A DNA stretch of 64,000 nt, taken from Steroidobacteraceae bacterium (GTDB lineage: Bacteria > Pseudomonadota > Gammaproteobacteria > Steroidobacterales > Steroidobacteraceae). The translations under genes and the position numbers were made by a program. The DNA is taken from positions 1-64,000 of the forward strand of contig JALORN010000006.1 of NCBI GenBank assembly GCA_025458905.1, given 5' to 3'. This document shows, piece by piece, positions 1 to 8,149 of this stretch. Within the stretch, counting starts at the first letter, position 1. Each line of letters starts with the position of its first letter. The notes under the pieces were generated by a model. The model did no database searches and was not told the DNA's origin. It was given only the letters and a program-made list of their open reading frames with translations.

Positions 1-189
1 GCCGGCGTCGACGCCACGACCCGCGGCGCGCTGCGCCGCGGCATCGAGGCGCAGGTGGAGTCGGGCACGGCGGTGGTGCTGGCGAGCCACCACGGCGACG
101 AGTGGCCCGCCAACGCCAGCCACGAGCTCGAACTGGTGCGCGGCGCCGCCGCATGGTGCGGGCCGTTGCGCGGCCGCACGGGCCGATAG
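1..189 (+). CDS. ABC transporter ATP-binding protein, C-terminal fragment
   Basis: This is an open frame from the first base to a TAG at 187-189, giving the last 62 residues of a protein whose start lies outside the window. The segment VVLASHHGDEWP followed by a short ASHELEL stretch resembles the H-loop and closing strand of ABC ATPases, where the SHH or THH histidine contacts the ATP gamma-phosphate. The tail matches the spacing seen in ModF-like and other stand-alone ABC proteins. The Walker A, signature and Walker B motifs would all be upstream, so the family call rests on this short end only. The next gene follows after 90 bases on the same strand. Confidence 0.5.
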   Translation, partial: AGVDATTRGALRRGIEAQVESGTAVVLASHHGDEWPANASHELELVRGAAAWCGPLRGRTGR

Positions 190-279
190 GTCGCGGCCCC
201 GCGCCCCGCGCCGGGCAGAATCCGCCCCCGGGGTGCGCGGCATCGCCGCGCCCGGCTTGCCAGAGGTGGCGTTCCCGAC

Positions 280-1584
280 ATGAAGAGTCTCGGCGTGCTG
301 TGGCTGATCGTGTTCATCAGCCTGATGGGCTTCGGCGTCACCGCCGTGCCGTTCCCGCTGGTCGCCGAGCAGATGGGCGCCTCGGACTTCTGGAAGACCT
401 TCGGCGGCGCGGGCGTGTTCTCGCTGTTCCAGCTGGTGGCGACGCCGCTGTGGGGGCGCTGGAGCGACGCGCTCGGCCGCAAGCCGATCCTGATCTATTC
501 GAGTGCCGGCTCGCTGCTCGCCTACCTGTGGCTCGCCTATGCCGACACGCTGACCTCGCTGATCGTGGCACGGGCCTTCGGCGGCATCATGTCGGGCAAC
601 CTTTCGGCCGCGTTCGCCTACGCGACCGACGTCACCGACCCCAAGGACCGCGCGCGCGGGCTCGGCATCGTCGCCTCGGCGTTCGGCGTCGGCTTCGCGG
701 TCGGCCCGCCGCTCGGCGGCTTCCTCGGCTCGGGCCCGGGCGGCGTGCCGAGCCTGCATGGCCCGGCGCTCGCCTCGGCTCTGTTCTCGCTGCTGGCGCT
801 GCTCGGCACGGCGTTCCTGCTGCGAGAGAGCCTGCCGCGCGAGCAGCGCAAGCCGTGGCGCGCCGCCGCGGCGGCGACGCGCGCGCCCGTGGCGTCGGCC
901 GCTGCCGCCGCCGGCACCCCCGGCTCCGTTCCCGCCGCGGCCGCCCCCGGCGCGCGCCGCTCGCCGTTCGCTGCGCTGGCCGCGCGCCCGGTGCTCGCCG
1001 GCCTGATCGTCGCGACGCTGGTCGTGGCGACCGGCGGCGGGGCGATGCAGTCGGTGTTCCAGTTCTGGGGACGCGACCTCTTCGGCTTCACGCTGCGCGA
1101 CGTCGGCGTGCAGTTCATGGTGTTCGCGCTGCTGTCGGCCGTGGGGCAGGCCGGGCTGATCGGCCCGCTCGCGCGGCGCTTCGGCGAGAAGCCGGTGGCG
1201 ATCGCCTCGATCGCCGGCGTGGCGATCGGCCTGCTGCTGTTCGCGCTCGCGGCCAACGTCGCGATGGTCTGGCTCGGCATCGTGATCTTCGGCCTCGCCA
1301 ACGGCCTGTTCCTGCCGTCGGTCACCAGCCTGGTGTCGTTCGAGGCCGATCCACGCAATCGCGGTGCGGTGATGGGCCTGTTCAACGCCGCGAGCAGCGC
1401 CGGCCGGATCGTCGGGCCCGCGGTGTCGGGGCCGGTCTACTTCAGCGTCGGTGCATCCGCGCCGTTCGTCGGTGCGGCGGTGCTCGCCGGATTCGGCGCG
1501 CTGCTGCTGAGCCGCGCGCGGGCGCGCCCGGTGCCGGATCCGGCCGCCGCTGCGTCCCCGCCGCCGGGAGACCCGATCGGCTAG
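280..1584 (+). CDS. MFS transporter, TetA-like (DHA1) drug/proton antiporter type
   Basis: This 434-residue inner-membrane protein shows the 12-helix pattern of the major facilitator superfamily. The loop between helices 2 and 3 carries motif A as GRWSDALGRKP (about residues 59-69), and helix 5 has the glycine-rich GFAVGPPLGG stretch (motif C-like) typical of TetA-type antiporters. A long Ala/Pro-rich cytoplasmic loop (about residues 185-225) links the two halves. GAGGTGG ends 10 bases before the ATG. The substrate cannot be read from sequence; export of a small drug-like or metabolic compound is the family norm. The gene runs into the substrate-binding protein gene 10 bases later on the same strand. 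Confidence 0.85.
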   Translation: MKSLGVLWLIVFISLMGFGVTAVPFPLVAEQMGASDFWKTFGGAGVFSLFQLVATPLWGRWSDALGRKPILIYSSAGSLLAYLWLAYADTLTSLIVARAFGGIMSGNLSAAFAYATDVTDPKDRARGLGIVASAFGVGFAVGPPLGGFLGSGPGGVPSLHGPALASALFSLLALLGTAFLLRESLPREQRKPWRAAAAATRAPVASAAAAAGTPGSVPAAAAPGARRSPFAALAARPVLAGLIVATLVVATGGGAMQSVFQFWGRDLFGFTLRDVGVQFMVFALLSAVGQAGLIGPLARRFGEKPVAIASIAGVAIGLLLFALAANVAMVWLGIVIFGLANGLFLPSVTSLVSFEADPRNRGAVMGLFNAASSAGRIVGPAVSGPVYFSVGASAPFVGAAVLAGFGALLLSRARARPVPDPAAAASPPPGDPIG

Positions 1585-1594
1585 GCTCGGCGGC

Positions 1595-3178
1595 ATGTCG
1601 ACGTTGCCCCGCCGCCGCTTCCTCGGCACTGCGCTCGCCGCGCTGGCCGCCGGGGAAGGCGCGGCTGCGGCCCCGGTGGGCGTGCTGCGGCGGGCGGTCT
1701 CGACCGAGATCTCCTCGATGGACCCGCAGCGACCGACCGGGCAGCTCACCAGCGAGCTGGCCGCGGAGCTGTTCACCGGCCTCACGTCCTACGACCGCGG
1801 CGGCCGTCTCGCGCCGGGCTGCGCCACGTCCTGGGAAGCCGCGCCGGACGGCCTCGCCTGGACCTTCCGGCTGCGCGAGGGCCTCGAGTGGTCCGACGGC
1901 CGGCCGCTCGACGCGCGCGACTTCGTGTTCACGCTGCGCCGCTACCTCGCCCCCGAGACCGGCGCGGCGCAGGCGAGCCGCCTGGACTCGATCCGCGGCG
2001 CGCGCGACCTGCGCCACGGTCGCGCCGGGCCCGAGGTGCTCGGCGTCGGCGCGCCGGACGCGCGCACGCTGCGCATCGAGCTCGAGCACCCGGACGTCGA
2101 GCTGCCGACGATGCTCGGTGCCGCCTACTGCGTGCCCGGGCACGTGATCGCGGCGCGTGGTCGCGAGTGGTCGCGGCCCGAGTCGATCGTCTGCAATGGC
2201 GCCTATGCGCTCGAGCGCTGGGTGCCGGGCGCGAAGCGCATCGAGCTGCGCCGCAACCCGCGCCACCACGACGCGGCGTCGGTGCGCATCGAGCGCGTCC
2301 ACTGGCTGACCGGCCACGACGACGCCACCCGGCTGCGTCTCTACCGGCTCGGCGAGGTGGAGGTCTCGACGATCGAGGATGCCGGCAACCTCGGCATCGC
2401 GCGGCGCGAGCTCGCCGCGGCGTTGCACGCCTCGCCGGAGGCCGCGGTCGGCTGGATCGGGCTCAACGTCGGTCGCGGCCGTCTCGCCGACCCGCGGCTG
2501 AGGCGCGCGCTGTCGCTCGCGATCGACCGGCGCATCATCACCGACCGGGTGCGCGGGCTCGGCGAGCAGCCGAGCGATGCGTTGCTGCCCCCGGGCCTGC
2601 CGGCGCATGCGACTCCTGCAATGCCCGACTACGCCGACTGGCCGATGCCGCGGCGCATCGCCGCGGCGCGGGACTTGCTGCGCCAGGCCGGCATCGCGGC
2701 CGGTTCGATGCCGCCGCTCGTCGTCGGATTCCCGGCCAGCCCGACCGCGCGCAAGTTGTTCCTCGCAGTGGCCGCGATGTGGAAGTCGGTCGGCATCCCC
2801 GCGGAGCTGCGGCCCATGGATGGGCGTGCCTACGTGGCCGCGCTGGATGCCGGGCAGTTCGACGCGTTCAGCTATTCGTCGTTCGCCCAGGTGCCGACCG
2901 CGACGGTGTTCCTCGACCGATTCCATTCGCAGTCCTCGATCAATTTCGTGCGCTGGCGCAACCCGGAGTTCGACCGCCTGTTCACCGCGGCCGGGCGGCA
3001 GCCGACCCTGGCGCAGCGCGTCGCGGGGCTCGCCGCGGCCGAGCGCGTCGTGCTGCGCGAGCTGCCGGTGATCCCGCTCTGGGTCGGCGCGTCGAACCGG
3101 CTGGTGTCGCCGCGGGTGTCGGGCTGGGTCGATCACCCCGGCCAGCTCCACCCCTCGCAGTACCTCGCGCTGCGGTAG
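1595..3178 (+). CDS. ABC transporter substrate-binding protein, family 5, Tat-exported (copy 1)
   Basis: This 527-residue periplasmic binding protein belongs to the peptide/nickel/opine group (SBP_bac_5, DppA/OppA-like). The N-terminus MSTLPRRRFLG followed by an Ala-rich hydrophobic stretch is a twin-arginine signal, so the protein is probably folded before export. Family landmarks are the early TEISSMDPQRPTG segment, LREGLEWSDGRPLDARDFVFTLRR, and IGLNVGRGRLADPRLRRALSLAIDR. No permease or ATPase gene of the Dpp/Opp type is in the window, so the partner transporter is unknown. A closely related second copy starts 9 bases downstream, which indicates tandem duplication. Confidence 0.88.
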   Translation: MSTLPRRRFLGTALAALAAGEGAAAAPVGVLRRAVSTEISSMDPQRPTGQLTSELAAELFTGLTSYDRGGRLAPGCATSWEAAPDGLAWTFRLREGLEWSDGRPLDARDFVFTLRRYLAPETGAAQASRLDSIRGARDLRHGRAGPEVLGVGAPDARTLRIELEHPDVELPTMLGAAYCVPGHVIAARGREWSRPESIVCNGAYALERWVPGAKRIELRRNPRHHDAASVRIERVHWLTGHDDATRLRLYRLGEVEVSTIEDAGNLGIARRELAAALHASPEAAVGWIGLNVGRGRLADPRLRRALSLAIDRRIITDRVRGLGEQPSDALLPPGLPAHATPAMPDYADWPMPRRIAAARDLLRQAGIAAGSMPPLVVGFPASPTARKLFLAVAAMWKSVGIPAELRPMDGRAYVAALDAGQFDAFSYSSFAQVPTATVFLDRFHSQSSINFVRWRNPEFDRLFTAAGRQPTLAQRVAGLAAAERVVLRELPVIPLWVGASNRLVSPRVSGWVDHPGQLHPSQYLALR

Positions 3179-3186
3179 CCTTGGGC

Positions 3187-4818
3187 ATGGCCCGGCTGCC
3201 CCGTGATCCGTTCTCCCGCAGGCGATTCGTGCGCCTGGCGCTCGGCGTGCCGGCGGCCCTCGGCGTACCCGCGCCTCGTGGCGTGGCGGCGGCGGACCCG
3301 GGCCCGTCGCCGGCCGACGCTACGCTGCGCCGCGCCCGCGGCGGCAACCTCACGACCCTCGATCCGCACCGGCCGATCTCCGCCGCCGACATGGAGATCG
3401 CCGCGGACCTGTTCGTCGGCCTGACCGCGGTCGATGCGCGCGGCGCGATCGTGCCGGGGTGCGCCGAGTCCTGGACGGTCTCGCCCGACGGCCTGCGCTA
3501 CGACTTCCGGCTGCGGCCCGGCCTGCGGTGGTCCGACGGCCGGCCGCTCGTGGCCGGGGACTTCGTCGCCTCGTTCCGCCGGCTGCTCGCGCCCTCGACC
3601 GGTGCGCTGCTCGGCTACCGCTACGATTCGATCCGCGGTGCACGGTCGCTGCGCGCTGGCGGCGACCCGGCCGGGCTCGGAGTCGCCGCCCCGACGGCGG
3701 ATCGCGTGCAGGTGCAGCTCGAGCACCCCGATACCGACTTCCCGAAGCTCGCCGCGGTCGCCTACGTCGTGCCGATGCACCGGGTCGCGCCGCTCGGGCG
3801 CGACTGGGCGAAGCCGCCCTCGATCGTGGTCAACGGCGCCTGGGTGCCGCGCAGCTGGGCGCAGAACGGCACCCTCGCGCTGGAACGCAACGCGGCGTTC
3901 CACGAGTCGGCGCGCTTCCCGCGGGCCCCGGCGCGGCTCGAGTGGCTCATGGGCATCGACGACGCGACGCGGGTGCGGCTGTTCCGCGCCGGCGGGCTCG
4001 ACGTCGCGCAGCTCGGCGAGGGCTCGCAGCTCGCGATCGCGCGTCGCGAGCTGCCGGGCGCGCTGCGCACCGTGCCGTTCTACGGCGGCGGCTGGATCGG
4101 CCTCAACACGCGGCGCGCCGGGCTGCGCGACCCGCGGGTGCGGCGCGCGCTGGCGCTCGCGGTCGACCGTGCGGCACTCGTGGACAAGGTGCGGGCGCGG
4201 GGCGAGCGCCCCAGCGAGAGCCTGGTACCCGACGCGGTCGCCGACTATCCGCAGCGCGCGACGCCGGCGCACGCCGGCTGGCCGATGGCGCGGCGCCTGG
4301 CCGCGGCGCGCGAGCTGCTCGCGCAGGCCGGGGTCGAGCGCTCGCGGCCGCTGCGGCTGGTCGCGATCTTCTCGGCGAACCCCCTGACGCAGCGCCACTT
4401 CCTCGCGCTCGGTGCGATGTGGGCGCCGCTCGGGATCGCGCTCGAGGCCCGCGGCCTCGAGTCACGCGCCTACAACGTCGCGCTGTCGCAGCGCGACTTC
4501 GACCTGATGGACTACGAGCCGTTCTCGGCGGTGCAGAGCGCGACCAGCTTCATCGGCCGTTTCCGCAGCGACTCGTTCCTGAACTACATGGGCTACGCCG
4601 AGCCCGAGGTCGACCGGCTGATCGACCTCGCCGAGCGGCAGCTCGAGCCGGCCGCGCGCGCCGCGCACTACCTCTCGGTCGAGCGGCTGCTGCTGCGCGA
4701 CTACCCGGTGATCCCGCTGTATTCTGGCGTCGCGCACCGCCTGGTCGCGCCGCGGGTGCGCGGCTGGGTGGACAACCCGGGCCTGGCGCTGCCCTCGATC
4801 CACCTTTCGCTGGGCTGA
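3187..4818 (+). CDS. ABC transporter substrate-binding protein, family 5, Tat-exported (copy 2)
   Basis: This 543-residue paralogue of the upstream gene keeps the same landmarks (SWTVSPDGLRYDFRLRPGLRWSDGRPL, DSIRGARSLR, GWIGLNTRRAGLRDPRVRRALALAVDR) at matching positions. The start at the ATG of MARLPRDPFSRRRFVRLA was chosen because it puts a twin-arginine motif (SRRRFVR) ahead of a hydrophobic segment, and because it follows the previous stop by only 8 bases. It probably binds a related but different oligopeptide or small cationic ligand in the periplasm. The pair has no permease or ATPase gene beside it. Confidence 0.87.
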   Translation: MARLPRDPFSRRRFVRLALGVPAALGVPAPRGVAAADPGPSPADATLRRARGGNLTTLDPHRPISAADMEIAADLFVGLTAVDARGAIVPGCAESWTVSPDGLRYDFRLRPGLRWSDGRPLVAGDFVASFRRLLAPSTGALLGYRYDSIRGARSLRAGGDPAGLGVAAPTADRVQVQLEHPDTDFPKLAAVAYVVPMHRVAPLGRDWAKPPSIVVNGAWVPRSWAQNGTLALERNAAFHESARFPRAPARLEWLMGIDDATRVRLFRAGGLDVAQLGEGSQLAIARRELPGALRTVPFYGGGWIGLNTRRAGLRDPRVRRALALAVDRAALVDKVRARGERPSESLVPDAVADYPQRATPAHAGWPMARRLAAARELLAQAGVERSRPLRLVAIFSANPLTQRHFLALGAMWAPLGIALEARGLESRAYNVALSQRDFDLMDYEPFSAVQSATSFIGRFRSDSFLNYMGYAEPEVDRLIDLAERQLEPAARAAHYLSVERLLLRDYPVIPLYSGVAHRLVAPRVRGWVDNPGLALPSIHLSLG

Positions 4819-4836
4819 CCGCCCCAGGAGTCGACG

Positions 4837-5679
4837 ATGCCCGCCACGCGTCGTGCCGCGTTGTTCCCCGTCCTCGCCGCGATCGCGCTCGGTGTCGCCG
4901 CCGCGCCCCCCGCCGCGCTTTCGCAGTCCGCGCCGGCGTCGCCGGCCGCGTCCCCCGCCGCGACCGGCACGGTGCTCGTCACCGGCGCCAGCCGCGGCAT
5001 CGGCTTCGAGTTCGTGCGCCAGTACGTCGAGGCGGGATGGACCGTGATCGCGACCGCCCGCAAGCCGCAGGAATCCAGCGACCTCGTCGAGCTCGCTTCG
5101 CGCAACCCCAAGGTGCGCCTCGAGCAGCTCGACGTCGTCGACGCGGCCAGCGTCGCGGCACTCAAGGAGCGGCTCGCGGGCGTGCCGATCGACGTGCTGA
5201 TCAACAACGCCGGCGACACCGACCAGTTCCGCGGCCAGTCCTTCGGCAAGCTCGCGCACGATCGCTTCGGCTACCTCATGGAGCTCAACGCCCACGGCCC
5301 GATGCGCGTGACCGAGGCGCTGGTCGGCAACGTCGAGGCTGGCCGCCAGAAGAAGATCCTCGCCGTCTCCTCGCTCGCCGGCTCGTTCGGCGCCAACGGC
5401 GGCGGCATGCCGGGCGGCTACTGGTACAAGGCCAGCAAGGCCGCGCTGAACGTCATGATGCTGTCGCTCGCCCAGGACCTGAAGCCGCGCGGCATCCTGG
5501 TCGCCTGCCTCTCGCCGGGGCAGGTCGACACCCAGGGCTATGCCAAGCGTGGCATCACCATGCCCGGGATGGTCGACATCAAGCTCAGCGTCGGCGGCAT
5601 GCGCAAGGTCGTCGACGGGCTCACGGCGGCGCAGTCGGGCACGTTCATCCGCTACAACGGCGAGGTGCAGCCGTGGTGA
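4837..5679 (+). CDS. SDR family oxidoreductase with N-terminal export signal
   Basis: This 280-residue classical short-chain dehydrogenase has the nucleotide-binding motif TGASRGIG at residues 49-56, NNAG near residue 123, and the catalytic Tyr197 and Lys201 in YKASK. The first 30 residues (MPATRRAALF, an Ala/Leu stretch, then AALSQ) look like a Sec signal peptide, followed by an Ala/Pro linker. This is unusual because SDRs need cytosolic NAD(P). The C-terminal part resembles CsgA/SniffER-type carbonyl reductases. AGGAG lies 7 bases ahead of the ATG. The gene follows the binding-protein genes closely and precedes the NnrU-family gene by 10 bases. The substrate is unknown. Confidence 0.85.
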   Translation: MPATRRAALFPVLAAIALGVAAAPPAALSQSAPASPAASPAATGTVLVTGASRGIGFEFVRQYVEAGWTVIATARKPQESSDLVELASRNPKVRLEQLDVVDAASVAALKERLAGVPIDVLINNAGDTDQFRGQSFGKLAHDRFGYLMELNAHGPMRVTEALVGNVEAGRQKKILAVSSLAGSFGANGGGMPGGYWYKASKAALNVMMLSLAQDLKPRGILVACLSPGQVDTQGYAKRGITMPGMVDIKLSVGGMRKVVDGLTAAQSGTFIRYNGEVQPW

Positions 5680-5689
5680 GGCGCGTGCG

Positions 5690-6262
5690 ATGACGCTGCT
5701 GGTCCTCGGGCTGCTGCTGTTCCTCGGCGCCCACTCGGTGTCGATCGTCGCGCCGGCCTGGCGCGACGGCATGGTGGCGCGGCTCGGGGAGAAGCCGTGG
5801 AAGGGCCTCTATTCGCTGGTCGCGCTCGCGGGCTTCGTGCTGCTGGTGCTCGGCCATGCGGCGGCGCGCGCCTCCCCGGTCGTGCTGTGGGTGCCGCCGG
5901 CGGCGATGCGCCACCTCGCGCTGCTGCTGATGCTGCCGGTGTTCCCGCTGCTGTTCGCGACCTACCTGCCGGGGCGCATCAGCCGCGCCGCGAAGCACCC
6001 GATGCTGGTCGCGACCAAGGCCTGGGCGCTCGCGCACCTGCTCGCCAACGGCATGCTCGCCGACGTGGTGCTGTTCGGCGGGCTGCTCGCCTGGGCGGTG
6101 GCCGACCGCATCTCGCTGAAGCGTCGCCCGGCGCGGCCGCTGCCCGGCGCGCCGCCGTCGAACGCCAACGACTGGATCGCCGTGGGCCTAGGGCTCGCGC
6201 TCTACGTCGGCTTCGTCGCGGCGCTGCACGAGCGACTCTTCGGCGTGTCGCCGCTGCCATGA
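5690..6262 (+). CDS. NnrU family membrane protein
   Basis: This 190-residue integral membrane protein of the NnrU family (named from denitrification gene clusters) has about six hydrophobic helices. The family-like pattern is GAHSVSIVAPAWRD near the start, EKPWKGLYSLVALAGF, LLMLPVFPLLFATYLPGRI, and HPMLVATKAWALAHLLANGMLADVVLFG. The ATG at 5690 gives the standard family N-terminus. Its TGA overlaps the ATG of the gamma-glutamyltransferase gene (ATGA), so the two are translationally coupled. The biochemical function is not established; some family members are linked to nitrite/NO reduction or heme and isoprenoid chemistry. Confidence 0.8.
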   Translation: MTLLVLGLLLFLGAHSVSIVAPAWRDGMVARLGEKPWKGLYSLVALAGFVLLVLGHAAARASPVVLWVPPAAMRHLALLLMLPVFPLLFATYLPGRISRAAKHPMLVATKAWALAHLLANGMLADVVLFGGLLAWAVADRISLKRRPARPLPGAPPSNANDWIAVGLGLALYVGFVAALHERLFGVSPLP

Positions 6263-8097
6263 GCCGCCCCGCCTGCCTGGCCGCGGCGGCCCGCCCGCGG
6301 CCGCTGCTGGCCCTCGCGGCGCTCGCGTTGCTCGCGGCCTGCAGTTCCACCGGCGCCGACCGCGCCGCGCAAGCTTCGCAAGGCGGCGGCGCCAGCCCGG
6401 AGGCGGGCGTCGGCGCGCCGCCGCGGGCCGCAGCGTCGCAGGCCAGCGCGCCTCCCGAGGCCCGCCCGGCCCGTGACTGGCGGGCAGGCGCGATGGTCGC
6501 GGCCGCCAACCCGCTCGCGGTCGAGGCCGGCCTGCGGGTGCTGCGCGAGGGCGGCTCGGCGGTCGATGCGACGATCGCGATCCAGGCGGTCCTCGGCCTG
6601 GTCGAGCCGCAGAGTTCAGGGCTCGGCGGCGGCGCCTTCCTGATGCACTACGACTCAGCCACCGGGGACGTGGTCGCCTACGATGGCCGCGAAGTGGCGC
6701 CGCGCGGTGCCACGCCCACGATGTTCCTGCGCGACGACGGCACGCCCCTCGGCTTCTTCGAGGCGATCCAGAGCGGCCGCTCGATCGGCGTGCCCGGCGT
6801 CGTGGCGATGCTCGCGCTGGCGCACCGCGAGCAGGGTCGGCTGCCCTGGTCGCGGGCCTGGCAGCCGGCGATCGAGCTCGCCGAGGCGGGCTTCGAGGTC
6901 TCGCCGCGCTTCAACGCGATGGCTGGTTTCGCGCGCGGCCGGCTCGGCCCCGACGCGGCCCGCTACCTCACGAGCGACGGCCGCACCCCGCTGGCGGTCG
7001 GCAGCCGCCTGCGCAACCCCGACTACGCCGCGACGCTGCGCCGGATCGCCGTGGAGGGCCCCCGCGGCTTCTACGAGGGCCCGGTGGCGCAGGCGATCGT
7101 CGCGGCCGTGGCGCGCGCGCCGCTGCCCGGTTCGCTCGGCCTCGACGACCTGCGTGACTATCGCGCCCAGCGCCTGGAGCCGGTCTGCCGCGGCTACAGG
7201 GCCTACCTCGTCTGCGGCATGCGTCCGCCGTCCTCCGGCGGCATCGCGGTGCTCTCGATCCTCGGCATCCTGGAGCACTTCGACATGGCCGCGAGCGGCC
7301 CCTCGACCGTGCTCGGCTGGCACCGCTTCATCGAGGCGCAGCGGCTCGCCTACGCCGACCGGGACAAGTACGTCGCCGACGATCGCTTCGTGCAGGTGCC
7401 GATCGCGGGCCTGCTCGACCGTGGTTACCTCGCCGGGCGCGCCTCGCTGGTCGACGAGCGGCGGGCGCTCGCCGAGGTCGGCGCCGGCACCCCGCCGGGT
7501 GCCGCCCGGCGCGGCGCCGACGCCACCGGCCCCGAGCACGGCACCAGCCACTTCGTGGTGGTCGACGCGCGCGGCGACGTGGTCTCGATGACCACCACCG
7601 TGGAGGCGCCGTACGGCTCGCAGCGCATGGCCGGCGGCTTCTTCCTCAACAACCAGCTGACCGACTTCTCGTTCCGCGCGTTCGACGCGCAGGGGCAGCC
7701 GATCGCCAACGCCCCGGCGGCGCTGAAGAAGCCGCGCTCCTCGATGTCGCCGACCCTCGTCTTCGAGGACGGCCGCTTCCGCCTCGCCGTCGGCTCGCCC
7801 GGCGGCAATGCGATCATCGGCTACGTCGCCAAGGCGATGGTCGGCGTGCTCGACTGGGGGCTGACGCCGCAGCAGGCGATCGAGCTGCCGAACGTGGTCG
7901 CGCGCGGGCCGGTCGCCGTGGAAGGCGCGCGCTTCGACCCGGCGATCGCCGCGGCACTGCGCGCGATGGGCCACCGCTTCGCGGAGGGTCGCGGCGGCGA
8001 GGGTTCGGGCCTGCACGCGGTGCTGCTGACCGCGGAGGGGCGCCTGGTCGGCGGCGCGGACAGCCGCCGCGAGGGCATCGCGAAGGCGCTGCCCTGA
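6259..8097 (+). CDS. ggt: Gamma-glutamyltransferase, lipoprotein form
   Basis: This 612-residue Ntn-hydrolase hydrolyses or transfers the gamma-glutamyl group of glutathione and related compounds in the periplasm. The N-terminus ends in LLAACSS, a lipobox that predicts lipid anchoring. The large-subunit part has GLVEPQSSGLGGGAF, which helps bind the substrate. Autocleavage is expected before Thr429 in HGTSHF, followed by VVSMTTTVEAPYGS and the small-subunit oxyanion part PRSSMSPTLVF and GSPGGNAIIGYV. Length fits the family. It is translationally coupled to the NnrU-family gene. A short GC hairpin (about 8103-8120) lies between this gene and the convergent signalling gene, but no T tract follows it. 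Confidence 0.93.
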   Translation: MSRPACLAAAARPRPLLALAALALLAACSSTGADRAAQASQGGGASPEAGVGAPPRAAASQASAPPEARPARDWRAGAMVAAANPLAVEAGLRVLREGGSAVDATIAIQAVLGLVEPQSSGLGGGAFLMHYDSATGDVVAYDGREVAPRGATPTMFLRDDGTPLGFFEAIQSGRSIGVPGVVAMLALAHREQGRLPWSRAWQPAIELAEAGFEVSPRFNAMAGFARGRLGPDAARYLTSDGRTPLAVGSRLRNPDYAATLRRIAVEGPRGFYEGPVAQAIVAAVARAPLPGSLGLDDLRDYRAQRLEPVCRGYRAYLVCGMRPPSSGGIAVLSILGILEHFDMAASGPSTVLGWHRFIEAQRLAYADRDKYVADDRFVQVPIAGLLDRGYLAGRASLVDERRALAEVGAGTPPGAARRGADATGPEHGTSHFVVVDARGDVVSMTTTVEAPYGSQRMAGGFFLNNQLTDFSFRAFDAQGQPIANAPAALKKPRSSMSPTLVFEDGRFRLAVGSPGGNAIIGYVAKAMVGVLDWGLTPQQAIELPNVVARGPVAVEGARFDPAIAAALRAMGHRFAEGRGGEGSGLHAVLLTAEGRLVGGADSRREGIAKALP

Positions 8098-8149
8098 CGG
8101 ACGGCGGGTCGCGGCCCGCCCGCCGCGGAGCCGGGCCCGCGCCCGCGTC

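Noticed and set aside
1888-3186. A long plus-strand frame through the first binding-protein gene, continuous with the second one
   Set aside because: It is out of register with the first gene, is Arg/Ala-rich without motifs, and only becomes protein-like at the ATG of 3187, where the second gene starts.
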